A DNA stretch of 64,000 nucleotides from Geothrix sp. (GCA_030824075.1 JAVBYJ010000011.1:1-64000), one strand, 5' to 3'; positions 37,563-48,507 are shown, numbered from the stretch's first letter. Numbers and translations: made by a program. The notes: generated by a model from the sequence alone, not told the origin.

Positions 37563-38657
37563 CTACTCTCTGGCCGCTTCCAGGCGGATCGCCACCCGCG
37601 TCCGCCGCCCCGCCCGCAGGATGTCGAGGTCCAGGGTGCTGCCCATGGGCAGGGCCTCGACGGTATCCAGGAGGGTGTCCCAGTCCTCGATGGGCCGACC
37701 GTTCACGGCCTGGATGAGATCGCCCGCGAGAACGCGGCGACCCTCGGCACTCACGCCTTGCAGACCGGCCCTGGCAGCGGCTCCGCCACGGAAGACCTTC
37801 CCCACCATCACGCCTTGCTGGGGACCGAAGGCCCGCTCCACCAAGCGCGGGGCCACCGGTTCAAAACCCAGGTCCGGGCGCTCCAGCTTGCCCCGGGTGA
37901 TGAGCTGAGGCACCACGCGATTGACCGTGTCCACGGGCACGGCAAAGCCGATGCCCGCACTGGCGCCGCTGGGGCTCTGGATGGCGGTGTTCACTCCGAT
38001 GAGGCGACCGGCACTGTCCAACAGGGGGCCACCGCTGTTGCCGGGATTGATGGCGGCATCGGTCTGGATGACGCCTGCGATGCGGCGGCGGGTGACGCTC
38101 TGGATCTCTCGGCCCAGGGCGGAGACCACGCCCGTGGTGAGGGTCTGGTCGAGGCCGAAGGGATTGCCGATGGCCAGCACCGCCTGACCCACCTGCAGGT
38201 CCGCGCTGGTGCCGAGGGGAATGGGCCTCAATTGGGGCGGCGTTTTGGCCAACAGCAGCACGGCCAGATCCTTGTCCGGGGCCCCGCCCACGTAGGCCGC
38301 CTCGTGGCGGCTGCCATCCGCGAGGGTGATGTAGGCCCGCGCGGCTCCCTGGATCACGTGGAAGTTGGTGACCACGTGGCCCTGGTCATCCCAGATGAAG
38401 CCCGTGCCGGATCCGGCCGGGACCTCCACCACATCCATGCCGAAGAAATCCCGGCTGCGCTCTTCTGTGGTGGTGATGTAGACCACGCTGGGAGCGGCCT
38501 CCTTGAAGCGCCGGATCGAGACCTGTTCCCATTCGGGAAGGGGTCCGCGGGATTCCACGGGCCGGGGTCGCACCACGCTCGGTGTGAGGGCGTGGCCGCA
38601 CCACCCCGCGAGGACGCCGGCTGAAATGAGCCCAAACATGAGGATGGGCTTACGCAT
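37563..38657 (-). CDS. HtrA/Deg-type trypsin-like serine protease with one PDZ domain
   Basis: This periplasmic quality-control protease is 364 aa from the ATG at 38657, which follows GGAGGG. An N-terminal hydrophobic segment (ILMFGLISAGVLAGWCGHAL) anchors or exports it. The catalytic triad is H100 (VVTNFHVIQG), D130 (DKDLAVLL) and S208 (NPGNSGGPLL). A single PDZ domain covers about residues 265-360 (LGFEPV... LAGDLIQAVNGRPIEDWDTL). One PDZ and an N-terminal anchor make it DegS-like in layout, though the sequence resembles general Deg proteases. Confidence 0.94.
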   Translation of the reverse strand: MRKPILMFGLISAGVLAGWCGHALTPSVVRPRPVESRGPLPEWEQVSIRRFKEAAPSVVYITTTEERSRDFFGMDVVEVPAGSGTGFIWDDQGHVVTNFHVIQGAARAYITLADGSRHEAAYVGGAPDKDLAVLLLAKTPPQLRPIPLGTSADLQVGQAVLAIGNPFGLDQTLTTGVVSALGREIQSVTRRRIAGVIQTDAAINPGNSGGPLLDSAGRLIGVNTAIQSPSGASAGIGFAVPVDTVNRVVPQLITRGKLERPDLGFEPVAPRLVERAFGPQQGVMVGKVFRGGAAARAGLQGVSAEGRRVLAGDLIQAVNGRPIEDWDTLLDTVEALPMGSTLDLDILRAGRRTRVAIRLEAARE

Positions 38658-38718
38658 GGGAACCCTCCGGAGCACCGAGTGTACCCCGGAGATTCGACCC
38701 TTTGGAGGCCCCGTGGGC

Positions 38719-40308
38719 CTACAACTTGAAGCCGCCCACCACCGATCGCAACCCCTCGGCCACGCGGGCCAATTCCTCGGAGGTTTTGGCGATCTCGTGG
38801 ACGGTGGAGGCCAGCTCATGGGTCGCGGAGGCGTTCTGGGCGAGCCTCCCGGTGGTCTGGGACATCATGTCCGCCACCTGCTGGCCGGTGTCCGCCTGCT
38901 GGCGGGAGAGTCCGCCGATGTCCGAGATGCTGTGGGCCATGCCCCCGATGCGCTCGCGGATGGCCTCCAGGCTGGCGAGGGTGGTGTCCACGCTGTGAAC
39001 GCCACCGGAGACAACCTCCAGCGTGCGTTGGATGAGGGCCTCGATTTCCTGGGCGGCGGTGCGAGACCGCTCTGCGAGCTTGCGGACCTCTTCCGCCACC
39101 ACGGCGAAGCCCTTGCCCTGCTGGCCGGCCTTGGCGGCTTCGATGGCGGCGTTCAGAGACAGGAGGTTGGTCTGGCGGGCGATGTCCTGGATCACCGTCA
39201 CGGCCTTCACGATCTGGCCCGTGACCTCCTGGATATCGGACATCCCTTGGGCTGTTCCCTGGCCCGCTTCGGCGCTCCGGTCTGTTTCCCGTACGACATC
39301 CTGACTGCGGGTTTCGGCCTCCTGCGTGCGCGTGGCGACCAAGGCGGCGTTGGTGCCAAGCCCCCGCATGGATTCGGAGACCTGCTCCCCGGCGCTCTTG
39401 AGGTCCTCGCTGACCTTGGCGATCTCAGCCACAGCCTGGGCCATCTGGTCGGCAGAGGCGGCCAATTCCGTGCTGCCTGAGGCCACCCGCTGAGCGAATT
39501 CCGACACATCCTGCACCGTCTTCCGCATCCCGCCGTTGTAGTCATTGAAGGCCTGGGCGGCTTCTCCGACCTCGTCCTGGCCGGAAATGGGGATCTGTCT
39601 CGAGAGGTCGCTGTTCCGGAGTCCAGCCACGAGCTGGTGGAGCGGGCGGACCATCCGGCGGGCCAAGGCCCGGGCCAGAAAGAAGACGATCGCGGACACG
39701 GCGAGGATCCCCGCGAGCATCACGAGGGCGATGGTCCGGACCTGACGGTCGACATCATCCACGTAGATGCCGGTGCCCACGGACCAACCCCAGGGGGCGA
39801 AGGTGCGGATATAGCCCACCTTGGGAAAGAGGCCCCGCTCCCCGGGCTTGGTGAATTCGTACTCCAGGAAACCGCCCTCCGGGGCCTTCGCCACCTGTTC
39901 CAGGTCACGGAAGAGCTTCGCGAGTGCCGGATCGCCCAGGTCATCGGTGGGCTTCCCCGCCCATTCCTGGCGCACACCATGACCCACGATGCGCGGTCCA
40001 GATGCTTGGATCCAGAGATAGTTGGTCGTGTCGTACCGCAGGGTTTCGAGGATCTCCTTCCCTCGGGCCTGGGCCGTTTCGAGGCTGCGTTTCCCGGCCT
40101 GCACCTGGGCTTCCTGCTCCTGTAGCAGGGTAAGGGCCGTCTCGACCACTTGCCGGACCCCGCCTTTCTTGGCGGTCAGGACCGCCTGGTGGAGGGTGGG
40201 CAGCACGTAGAAACCGAAGAACAGCAGGAAGAGCCCCACGGGCAGCAGGCTGAGGGCGAGCACCTTGCTGGACAGGGAACGGAATTGGAACCGTTTTGGA
40301 ACGGTCAT
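38719..40308 (-). CDS. Methyl-accepting chemotaxis protein with Cache sensor
   Basis: This 529-aa chemoreceptor starts at an ATG behind GGAGG. It has a first membrane helix at about 15-36, then a periplasmic single-Cache domain at about 45-185 with TTNYLWIQ and [14 protein letters not shown] blocks. The second membrane helix is at about 191-212, followed by a HAMP region. The cytoplasmic signalling hairpin tip is in [20 protein letters not shown]. Methylation helices flank it. sCache_2-type sensors often bind small organic acids; the ligand here is unknown. No che genes are nearby, so it must work with a cluster elsewhere. Confidence 0.94.
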   Translation of the reverse strand: MTVPKRFQFRSLSSKVLALSLLPVGLFLLFFGFYVLPTLHQAVLTAKKGGVRQVVETALTLLQEQEAQVQAGKRSLETAQARGKEILETLRYDTTNYLWIQASGPRIVGHGVRQEWAGKPTDDLGDPALAKLFRDLEQVAKAPEGGFLEYEFTKPGERGLFPKVGYIRTFAPWGWSVGTGIYVDDVDRQVRTIALVMLAGILAVSAIVFFLARALARRMVRPLHQLVAGLRNSDLSRQIPISGQDEVGEAAQAFNDYNGGMRKTVQDVSEFAQRVASGSTELAASADQMAQAVAEIAKVSEDLKSAGEQVSESMRGLGTNAALVATRTQEAETRSQDVVRETDRSAEAGQGTAQGMSDIQEVTGQIVKAVTVIQDIARQTNLLSLNAAIEAAKAGQQGKGFAVVAEEVRKLAERSRTAAQEIEALIQRTLEVVSGGVHSVDTTLASLEAIRERIGGMAHSISDIGGLSRQQADTGQQVADMMSQTTGRLAQNASATHELASTVHEIAKTSEELARVAEGLRSVVGGFKL

Positions 40309-40424
40309 GGCGGCCTCCTGGTTGTCGGGATCTTGACCGTCTCAATCGACACCGGAGAGATGGAAGATAACTTCTTTTAAATGGACATCTAGGGTGGTTT
40401 AACCCAAATGCGAATCCAGAGGAC

Positions 40425-40452
40425 TTGACATGTGACTCGCGAATACTAAGAT
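40425..40452 (+). promoter_or_regulatory. Promoter of hsp20
   Basis: TTGACA (40425-40430) and TAAGAT (40447-40452) are separated by 16 bases. The expected start is near 40459, giving a roughly 75-base leader before the Hsp20 ATG. The region downstream is A/T-rich, which should favour melting. Confidence 0.65.
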
Positions 40453-40533
40453 TTTATTCGGATTTTGATTCATACGTTGCAGCCTGTTGGGATGCTGCGG
40501 ATGAATGGAATCCCATCTTTCATGGAGGACCGC

Positions 40534-40995
40534 ATGACCATCCTTCGCACCCGCTCCCCCCAGACCGTCCCGGCGACGGCCGCGACCCTGGAGCCGTTCC
40601 GCCTCATGCGCGATTTCCTGCGCTGGGATCCGCTCCGGGACTACGACCTCGGGGCACCCACCATCGCCTTCATGCCGAGCTTCGACGTGAAGGAAAGCCC
40701 GGACGCCTACCAGTTCAGGGCCGATCTGCCAGGCATCCTTGAGGCGGACCTGGAGATCAGCCTTGAAGGCAGCCGCTTGACCGTGGCCGGTAAGCGCGAG
40801 GAGGAGGCCCTGAACGACGGTGAGCGCATCCATCTTTCGGAGCGCAGCCATGGCCGCTTCAGCCGCACCTTCACCCTTCCCGAGGATGTGGAAGGAGAGA
40901 AGGTGGTGGCCGAACTTCGCAACGGCGTCCTGACCTTGATGGTCCCCAAGCGCCCCGAGGTGAGGCCCCGCAAGATCAACGTCAGCCTTGGTTGA
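40534..40995 (+). CDS. Hsp20/alpha-crystallin family small heat-shock protein
   Basis: This ATP-independent holdase is 153 aa from the ATG at 40534, which sits behind GGAGG. The alpha-crystallin domain runs from about residue 48 to 140 with the canonical start PSFDVKESPDAYQFRADLPG. It has the IEISLEGSRLTVAGKREEE-like strand pair and the closing A-x-x-x-N-G-V-L-T-L motif (AELRNGVLTLMVPK). A short C-terminal extension ends RKINVSLG, containing the I-x-V type motif used in oligomer assembly. A sigma-70-type promoter and a perfect terminator flank it, so it is monocistronic. Confidence 0.95.
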   Translation: MTILRTRSPQTVPATAATLEPFRLMRDFLRWDPLRDYDLGAPTIAFMPSFDVKESPDAYQFRADLPGILEADLEISLEGSRLTVAGKREEEALNDGERIHLSERSHGRFSRTFTLPEDVEGEKVVAELRNGVLTLMVPKRPEVRPRKINVSLG

Positions 40996-41016
40996 TGCCG
41001 TTCGGGGGTTCCCCAC

Positions 41017-41046
41017 CAAAAGCCCCGGAGCTCCGGGGCTTTTTTG
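41017..41046. terminator. Bidirectional terminator between hsp20 and the VCBS gene
   Basis: A perfect palindrome AAAAGCCCCGGAG|CTCCGGGGCTTTTT with A-run on one side and T-run on the other serves both convergent genes. It lies 21 bases after the hsp20 stop. Confidence 0.92.
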
Positions 41047-41049
41047 TGG

Positions 41050-42234
41050 TCAGTGGTAGAAGAAAGTCGGGGGATCGAAGGTGCCAGGGGTGATGGCGCT
41101 GTTGAAGCGCACCACGATGTCGCCGTCGGCGAGGACCAGATCCGCGCGGCCGTCGCCGTCCATGTCGCTGAGGGCCACGCCCATGGGCCCCCAGGCGCCG
41201 GTGTAATTCACAGCGGGCAGCAGGGCGCCGGCCGTGGTGGCGTTCTGGATAAAGACGGAGGTGGCGCCGGGATAGCCCGGAAGGCCGGCGCAGGCCACGG
41301 CCACATCCGGGCGGCCATCGCCATTCAGATCACCCACGGCCAGGGCGGCGGCGCGGTAGTCGGTCGTGTGGTGGACCGGGGCGGCGAAGGTGCCGGGGGT
41401 CCCCTGGATCAGCACGCTCAGGCCCTGGGTGCCTGGGCTGAGGGCTGCACCGTAGTTGGCCGTGAGCAGGTCCAGCTTGCCGTCACCATCCAGATCCGCC
41501 GCCTTGATGGCTACGGGTTGGACGCCTGTGGGGTAGTCCGTGGGGAGGGCGAAGACACCCGCCCCGGTCTGAAGCAGCACCGACACCGTGTTGGCGGTGG
41601 TGGCCACGGCGAGATCGGCGAAACCGTTGCCATCGAGGTCCGCCACGGTCACGGCCTGGGGGTCACCGCCCACGGCGTAGGTCACCGGGGGGTTGAAGGT
41701 GCTGGTGGTGGTCTGGGTGAAGACCAGCACGCTGTTGGCACCGCTGGCGGCTGCCACGATGTCCATCCTGCCATCCCCATTGAGATCGCCCACGGCCACG
41801 TCAAGAGGCACACGGCCGGAGGTGGCCAGGGCGAGCGCCGGCTGGAAGTAGCCAGGCCGGGCCGGATCGGCGAGGCGCACGGAGATGGTCTGGTCACCGG
41901 CGTTGGCCACCACCAGATCCGGTCGGCCATCACCATTCACATCCGTGGCCACGAGGTTGGCCGGACCGGTCCCCACACCGAAGCGGGTGGGCATGACGAA
42001 GGCACCGGCAGTGCTCTGCAGGCGCGTGGACACATAACCCTGGGTGGGGGTCCCTCCAAGATCCGTGGACACCATGCCGAGGATGTCGGGAAGGCCATTG
42101 GCATCGATATCCGCCACGGCGATGGCGTTCACCAGATAGCTCGAGGAGGGACCGTAGTGGGTATCTGAACCTGAGCAGCCGAGCAGGGTGAGGATTCCGA
42201 GCGGACCCAGGAAAAGGCGGACGCGTGGATGCAT
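41050..42234 (-). CDS. Lipoprotein with VCBS/FG-GAP repeats
   Basis: This 394-aa protein starts with a lipoprotein signal ending in the lipobox LTLLGC (Cys about residue 19). It is then made of about seven FG-GAP/VCBS repeats, each containing a calcium-binding-like D-x-(N/D)-G-(D/N)-G-x-x-D motif (DVNGDGRPDLVV, DLNGDGRMDIVA, DLDGDGKLDLLT, DMDGDGRADLVL). Seven such units usually close into a beta-propeller. It would sit on the periplasmic or outer face of the outer membrane; binding of other proteins or polymers is likely but unproven. Start codon ATG follows AAGGAG. Confidence 0.88.
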   Translation of the reverse strand: MHPRVRLFLGPLGILTLLGCSGSDTHYGPSSSYLVNAIAVADIDANGLPDILGMVSTDLGGTPTQGYVSTRLQSTAGAFVMPTRFGVGTGPANLVATDVNGDGRPDLVVANAGDQTISVRLADPARPGYFQPALALATSGRVPLDVAVGDLNGDGRMDIVAAASGANSVLVFTQTTTSTFNPPVTYAVGGDPQAVTVADLDGNGFADLAVATTANTVSVLLQTGAGVFALPTDYPTGVQPVAIKAADLDGDGKLDLLTANYGAALSPGTQGLSVLIQGTPGTFAAPVHHTTDYRAAALAVGDLNGDGRPDVAVACAGLPGYPGATSVFIQNATTAGALLPAVNYTGAWGPMGVALSDMDGDGRADLVLADGDIVVRFNSAITPGTFDPPTFFYH

Positions 42235-42333
42235 GGGGACTCCTTGAACCTGTGACAACAAGGGTGAGAGATCAGATGGGGCCCCGCAAGGGTGCAGGTT
42301 TTGGACCCCAGGGGATGGACCCGGGTTGAAGCA

Positions 42334-43692
42334 TCAGACCTCTTCGACAGTCACGTTCCAGGTGACCAGTTCGCGTGGGAGGAGGGCTGGCCAGTAGGCC
42401 ACGATCTCCTGGGCCTTGGGGCGCCCTCCGGCAAAGCCGGTGACGCCGGCGGGACCGGCCGTCACCAGGGGCGCGATCTCCCGGCCGAAGCGCTCGACTT
42501 TCTTCCGGTCGGGATCCTTCACACTGAGGCGCAGCACGATTTCAGCGGGGTCCACCGGGGCGGGGGCGATGCCGGCATGGACCGTGCTGGCCCCCAGGAA
42601 TTCAGCATCGGTATGCTCGTATTCGAATCCTGCGGCCTTGAGACGCTTCCATACGATGTCGGCACAGAGCTGGGCTTTTTCCAGGGCCCGGGGACCGCAA
42701 AGGGTCAGTTGGCCCGTGGCCTTGTAGCCCCTGAGGTAGGCGCCACTCACCTTGAGGAAGGGGGTGCGGGGCTTGCCCGTGATGCCGGAGACGCGCACCC
42801 GGTCGGGGCCGGCCTGGTCCAGATGGATGCTGGTGAATTCCGCCACCACATCCGGGGTGATGTAGTTTTCGGGATCGCCCATTTCGTAGACCAGCTGCTC
42901 GCTGACCGTGTCCACGGTGACCATGCCGCCGGTGCCTGCGTGCTTGGTGATGACGAAGGTGCCGTCTTCGGAGCACTCGGCGATGGGATAGCCCACCTTC
43001 CAGAGGTCAGGCACCTCCCACCAGCGGCTGAAGTTGCCGCCGGTGCTCTGGGCGCCGCATTCGAGGATGTGGCCGGCCACGGTGCCCGCGGCGAGGCGGT
43101 TCCAGTCATCAGCGGCCCACTTGAACTCGTGGATCAGCGGCGCCAGGGTGAGGCCCGGGTCCGTGCAGCGGCCCGTCAGCACGATGTCGGCGCCGGTGTC
43201 GAGGGCCTCCACCATGGCTTGGGTCTGGAGGTAGACGTTGGCGCTGAGAATCTCCCGGGGCATGTCGAAGAGGCCTTCGCCGGTGTCCATGTTCGCCAGT
43301 TTCAGGCCCTTTGACTGGAATTCCTGAAGGCGCGGGAGGACATCGTCACCCGTTACCGTGGCGATCTTCAGGCCGGTGACGCCGAGCTTCTTCGCCACCG
43401 CCAGAACGGCGGCGCGGCAGGCCTCGGGGTTCACGCCGCCCGCGTTCGCCACCACGCGGATGCCCTTGGCCTTGAGCTGGGGCAGCACGCGCTTCATGAG
43501 GTCGACGAAGTCCGTGGCATAGCCCAGGTTCGGATCCTTTCGCCGCTGCTTCTGCATGATGGAAAGTGTCACTTCCGCGAGGTAATCCAGCGTCAGGTAG
43601 TCGATGCCACCGGCCTCCACCAGGTGCACCGGAGCGTCGATGCTGTCCCCCCAGAAACCCTGGCCATTGGCGATGCGGACGAGCTTGGACAT
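42334..43692 (-). CDS. Acyclic terpene utilisation AtuA family protein (DUF1446)
   Basis: This 452-aa protein resembles the AtuA/DUF1446 family, with blocks such as GQGFWGDSIDAPVHLVEAGG, YLTLDYLAEVTLSIMQKQ, VVANAGGVNPEACRAAV and GRCTDPGLTLAPLIHEF. The family was named from the Pseudomonas citronellol pathway, but most members have no proven reaction. Acidobacterial members could act in acyl-CoA or hydroxyacid metabolism. No atu-type carboxylase genes accompany it here, so the terpene role should not be assumed. It starts at ATG 43692 behind GGAG. Confidence 0.85.
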   Translation of the reverse strand: MSKLVRIANGQGFWGDSIDAPVHLVEAGGIDYLTLDYLAEVTLSIMQKQRRKDPNLGYATDFVDLMKRVLPQLKAKGIRVVANAGGVNPEACRAAVLAVAKKLGVTGLKIATVTGDDVLPRLQEFQSKGLKLANMDTGEGLFDMPREILSANVYLQTQAMVEALDTGADIVLTGRCTDPGLTLAPLIHEFKWAADDWNRLAAGTVAGHILECGAQSTGGNFSRWWEVPDLWKVGYPIAECSEDGTFVITKHAGTGGMVTVDTVSEQLVYEMGDPENYITPDVVAEFTSIHLDQAGPDRVRVSGITGKPRTPFLKVSGAYLRGYKATGQLTLCGPRALEKAQLCADIVWKRLKAAGFEYEHTDAEFLGASTVHAGIAPAPVDPAEIVLRLSVKDPDRKKVERFGREIAPLVTAGPAGVTGFAGGRPKAQEIVAYWPALLPRELVTWNVTVEEV

Positions 43693-43734
43693 GAAGACTC
43701 CGGGGGGAACCTCCAGTCTAGCCCGACGTTCCCC

Positions 43735-43762
43735 CTACTCGTAGCGGAGGGCCTCGATGGGA
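43735..43762 (-). pseudogene. Orphan copy of the 3' end of the neighbouring permease gene
   Basis: Twenty-eight bases here match 43863-43890, the last bases of the adjacent permease gene, at 27 positions. Read on the minus strand they encode the same P-I-E-A-L-R-Y-E-stop tail. Only this tail is present; the upstream 100 bases do not continue the gene. It could be a scar of a deleted tandem permease copy or a small local duplication. Confidence 0.6.
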
Positions 43763-43862
43763 CGGGGCCCCATCCACAAGGCGAAGCCGAGTGGGAGGAC
43801 GCCCTGGGAGGGCGTCCGATCAGGGGGTTGTCGGCGGAGCCGCGGGATCCAGAGGCGCACCG

Positions 43863-45085
<1,223 letters not shown>

Positions 45086-45086
<1 letters not shown>

Positions 45087-46333
45087 TATTTCTTCGTGTC
45101 CTTGGCTTTCACCAGGTCGCTGTCGGACCGCTTGCGCAGGGTCACAGGGGCCCGGTCCTTCAAGTCCTTCAGTTTTCGTATGGGGCCGGTGAGCACCTTG
45201 TCGCCCTCAGACAGCCCTTCCTTCACTTCGAAGAACTGCGTGTTGGCGATGCCCACCTGCACGGTTCTCTCCTCGGCCTTGCCGCCCTTGAAGAGCATCA
45301 CGATGTTGCGGGTGGCGGGGGCCAGAAGCCCCTGTTTCTGGGCCTCCTCGAGACTGCCTTCCCGCTCCAGCACGGCCTGCAGCGGCACGCGGAGGACGCC
45401 CTTGGCCTCGTGGGTGAGGATGACGGCCCGGGCGCTCATGCCCGGGCGCAGGTTGTCCAGGTCCGTCCGCTGGCCCGAGAGCAGGACCTTCACCTTGTAG
45501 AGGTTGGCATCGGTGCCCGTCTTCTCGGTACCCGTGGCCACCTCGATGACCGAACCCTGGAAGACCTTCCCGGGCAGCGATTCCACCATCACCTGGGCGG
45601 TCTGCCCCACCTTGGTGCGGACCACTTCGCTTTCATTGACCTTGATCTCCGCCTGCATCTCGCTCATGTCGGAAATGATCATGAGGGTCGCGCCCGGCAG
45701 GTTGCTCATGCCCGGGATGGCGGTCTCGCCCTTCTCGGCCTTCAGGCTGGTGACCCGGCCCGTGATGGGAGCGCGGAGCGTGGCCTTGGAGAGACCGTCC
45801 CGCATGGCCCTCAGGTTAGCCTCGCTCTGGGCCACATTGGCCCTGGCGGCGCTGTAGGACAGCACAGCGCTTTCCTTGAGGAGCTTCTGTTGCCGGAAGT
45901 CCTCGTCGGACATCAGGCCCTGCTGACGGAGGGACTCGTAGCGGGGGAAGCTGTCCACGCTGCGCCGCATGGTGGCCTCCAGGCGCGAGGCGTCCTGGCG
46001 GACGGCGTCGAGGGCGCCCTGGGCCTGGGCCATGGCCTGCCTGAGGCGCTCCTGGTCGATGGTGACGAGCAGGTCACCGACCTTCACATCCTGGCCATCC
46101 TTCACGTGGATGGCCTTGATCTCGCCCGCCACCGAGGTGCCGATGTTGATCTGGGTTTTGGCGCGAACCTCGCCGCTGGCGCTGATGGTTTCACGGATAT
46201 CGCCCTTGGTCAGGGCGTCCCAGGAATAGGCGCTGTCTTCATCCTTGGACCCGCCAAAGGCGATGCCAAGGATGAGGAGCACCACGAGTGCGGCCGCGCC
46301 GCCAATAAAGAGTTTGGTCTTCCGGGCTGCCAT
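45086..46333 (-). CDS. Periplasmic adaptor (MacA/HlyD-type membrane-fusion protein)
   Basis: This 415-aa protein has an N-terminal membrane helix (ALVVLLILGIAFGG) followed by the adaptor domains of tripartite efflux pumps. These are barrel-sandwich halves (GTSVAGEIKAIHVKDGQDVK and ATLRAPITGRVTSLKAEKGE) around a long alpha-hairpin (about 95-165), then beta-barrel and membrane-proximal domains. It ends with a Lys/Asp-rich tail. It directly precedes the permease in transcription order and directly follows the Yip1 gene with no spacer. An outer-membrane factor is not in the window. Confidence 0.93.
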
Positions 46334-47074
46334 CTACTTTGCTCCGAGCAGGCGGAACCCGATGCCAAGGGCCATGGGCAGGAGGACGCAGAGCAGGGCG
46401 CCAACGGTCTTCATGCGCACCAGGTGGCGCAGGGCCAGGTAGGTCAGCACGGCCTCCGCGAGGTAGAAGAGATCCATGGTGTAGAAAAAGGCCTGGAGCT
46501 TGAGGCTTTCCACATGCAGGAAGTAGCCCAGCGAGGTTGGTGCGATCTTGTCCGGCGTAAGGCCGCCGATGGGCTTCACCAGGCAGATGACCACCAACAG
46601 GAGCAGGTGCGGGAGCTTCACGAGGCTCGGCACCACGGCGGCGCTGAGGGCCTGGGGATAGCTGGGGGCTTCAGCTTCCGGCAGGGCCTTCCCGATGAGC
46701 CAGTAAAAGAGGGCCACCAGGGCCATGGCTGCGGCAGTGCCAAAGACGGCGCCAAGGAGGCCGATGGGCAGAATGAACTTCTTCTGCATCTCGATGATCG
46801 TGTCTATCTGCGAGGACTGGATCTGGGGATTGCGCTCCAGCATGGGCCTCATCATCTCGTCCACATCCACCTTCAGGCCCCAGATCACCGTGATGAGGAG
46901 GGCACCGGCGATGAGCAGGCCCAGGGCCCACCCCCAGCTGGGGGCCTTGTTCAAGCGCTGGAAGAGCTCGATGGGGTTGGTGAACACCCCCACGATCTGA
47001 TCCATCAAGCTGGGCGTCTGGACTTTCGAGGGTTCCGGCTGGTCGCCATACAGGGAGGTGGGCTGGTCGCTCAT
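46334..47074 (-). CDS. Yip1 domain membrane protein
   Basis: This 246-aa protein is polar at the N-terminus and has five predicted membrane helices, the Yip1 family pattern (VGVFTNPIELFQRLNKAPSWG, then helices at about 48-66, 100-122, 140-160, 195-215 and 225-243). Bacterial Yip1 proteins have no settled role. It is the first gene of the unit that continues with the adaptor and permease, and its stop codon abuts the adaptor ATG. A paralogue with the same 'NP(I/M)ELF(Q/D)R' motif lies at 59869-60642. Confidence 0.82.
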   Translation of the reverse strand: MSDQPTSLYGDQPEPSKVQTPSLMDQIVGVFTNPIELFQRLNKAPSWGWALGLLIAGALLITVIWGLKVDVDEMMRPMLERNPQIQSSQIDTIIEMQKKFILPIGLLGAVFGTAAAMALVALFYWLIGKALPEAEAPSYPQALSAAVVPSLVKLPHLLLLVVICLVKPIGGLTPDKIAPTSLGYFLHVESLKLQAFFYTMDLFYLAEAVLTYLALRHLVRMKTVGALLCVLLPMALGIGFRLLGAK

Positions 47075-47128
47075 GGGGGCTCCAATGCATTCACGATAAA
47101 GGGGTGCGAGGGCTATTGTTGCAGCCTG

Positions 47129-47160
47129 CCGCCCAGCGGTGGGAATCCGCCGCTGGGCGG
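47129..47160. other. Strong hairpin in the divergent yip1/rocD region
   Basis: A perfect 11-bp stem CCGCCCAGCGG/CCGCTGGGCGG with a ten-base loop lies between two divergent genes. No T-run follows on either side, so it is not an ordinary terminator. It could be an operator or leader structure. Confidence 0.55.
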
Positions 47161-47215
47161 CGGGGGGGCTCCGGGGGATGGACCCTGACAGTTCGTCAAG
47201 GAAACATTGAGAAAC

Positions 47216-47244
47216 CTGACAACCGTGACGATCGGGCTTAGAGT
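47216..47244 (+). promoter_or_regulatory. Candidate promoter of rocD
   Basis: CTGACA (47216-47221) and TAGAGT (47239-47244) are 17 bases apart and end 48 bases before the ATG. GGAGG lies 9 bases before the start codon. Confidence 0.55.
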
Positions 47245-47292
47245 TTAGAATTCAAACCCGCACCGACCCACACCACCCGTTCCGGAGGTCCC

Positions 47293-48507
47293 ATGGCCAC
47301 CCTCGCCGCCAAGTCCGAAGCCCTGATCGCGCAGGAGAACCAGTTCGGCGCCCACAACTACCATCCCCTCGACGTGGTGTGCACCAAGGGCGAGGGGGTC
47401 TTCCTCACCGACGTGGACGGCAAGCAGTACATGGATTTCCTGGCCGCCTACTCCGCCGTGAACCAGGGCCACAACCATCCGAAGATCGGCGAGGCGATGA
47501 TCGCGCAGATCAAGACGCTCGCGCTGACCAGCCGGGCCTTCCGCAACGACCAGTTCCCCCCGCTGCTGGAGAAGCTCTGCAAGCTCACAGGCTTCGAGAA
47601 GGCCCTGCTCATGAATAGCGGAGCCGAGGCCGTGGAGACGGCGCTGAAGGCCATGCGCAAGTGGGGCTACGACAAGAAGGGCATCGAATACGGCAAGGCC
47701 GAGATCATCGTGGCTGACGGTAACTTCCACGGCCGCACCACCACCATCGTGGGCTTCAGCACCGATCCCGACAGCACCAGCAAGTTCGGCCCCTTCACCC
47801 CCGGCTTCGTGATCGTGCCCTACGGCGACCTTGAGGCCGTCAAGAAAGCCATCAACCCGAACACCTGCGCCATCTTCATGGAGCCCATCCAGGGCGAGGG
47901 CGGCGTGGTCATCCCGCCCAAGGGCTTCCTGAAGGGCCTGCGCGACCTCGCCGACCAGAACAACTGCCTGCTGGTGCTGGACGAAATCCAGTCCGGTCTG
48001 GGCCGCACCGGCAAGCTCTTCGCCTTCGAGCATGAGGGCATCCGCCCCGACGGCATCACCATCGGCAAGGCCCTCAGCGGCGGCTACTACCCGGTCAGCG
48101 CCTTCCTGGCCAACGATGCGGTCATGGATGTCTTCACCCCGGGCATCCACGGATCTACGTATGGTGGGAACCCGCTGGCTTGCGCCGTGGCCAGCGCCGC
48201 GTTGGATGTGCTGGTGGACGAGCAGCTCGTGGCGAAGACCGCCGAACTGGGTCAGCACTTCAAGCAGCGCCTTCAGACGATGAAGACCGACAAGGTGCAG
48301 GAAATCCGCTGCATCGGCCTCTGGGCCGGCGTACAGCTCAAGCCCGAGGCCGGTGGCGCCCGCCAATACTGCTACGCCCTCAAGGATCGCGGCATGCTCT
48401 GCAAGGACACGCACGTGGATACCATCCGCCTGGCTCCGCCTCTTGTCATCACGAAGGAGCAGCTCGATTGGGCCGTGGATCAGCTGGAAGCCGTGCTGCA
48501 GGGCTGA
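47293..48507 (+). CDS. rocD: Ornithine aminotransferase
   Basis: This PLP enzyme transfers the delta-amino group of ornithine to 2-oxoglutarate, giving glutamate semialdehyde. The 404-aa length and the blocks GAHNYHPLDVV, YMDFLAAYSAVNQGH, LMNSGAEAVETALK, FHGRTTTIVGFSTD and EPIQGEGGVV fit OAT closely. The PLP-binding Lys is K259 in TIGKALSGGYYPVSA, and LVLDEIQSGLGRTGK holds the cofactor-binding Asp. It could feed arginine- or ornithine-derived nitrogen into glutamate or proline. An arginine deiminase gene is in the same window but 45 kb away. Confidence 0.93.
   Translation: MATLAAKSEALIAQENQFGAHNYHPLDVVCTKGEGVFLTDVDGKQYMDFLAAYSAVNQGHNHPKIGEAMIAQIKTLALTSRAFRNDQFPPLLEKLCKLTGFEKALLMNSGAEAVETALKAMRKWGYDKKGIEYGKAEIIVADGNFHGRTTTIVGFSTDPDSTSKFGPFTPGFVIVPYGDLEAVKKAINPNTCAIFMEPIQGEGGVVIPPKGFLKGLRDLADQNNCLLVLDEIQSGLGRTGKLFAFEHEGIRPDGITIGKALSGGYYPVSAFLANDAVMDVFTPGIHGSTYGGNPLACAVASAALDVLVDEQLVAKTAELGQHFKQRLQTMKTDKVQEIRCIGLWAGVQLKPEAGGARQYCYALKDRGMLCKDTHVDTIRLAPPLVITKEQLDWAVDQLEAVLQG

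Noticed and set aside
47129..47160. Strong hairpin as a terminator
   Set aside because: No T-run on either strand and it lies between two divergent genes, so there is no transcript to end; listed only as a structure.
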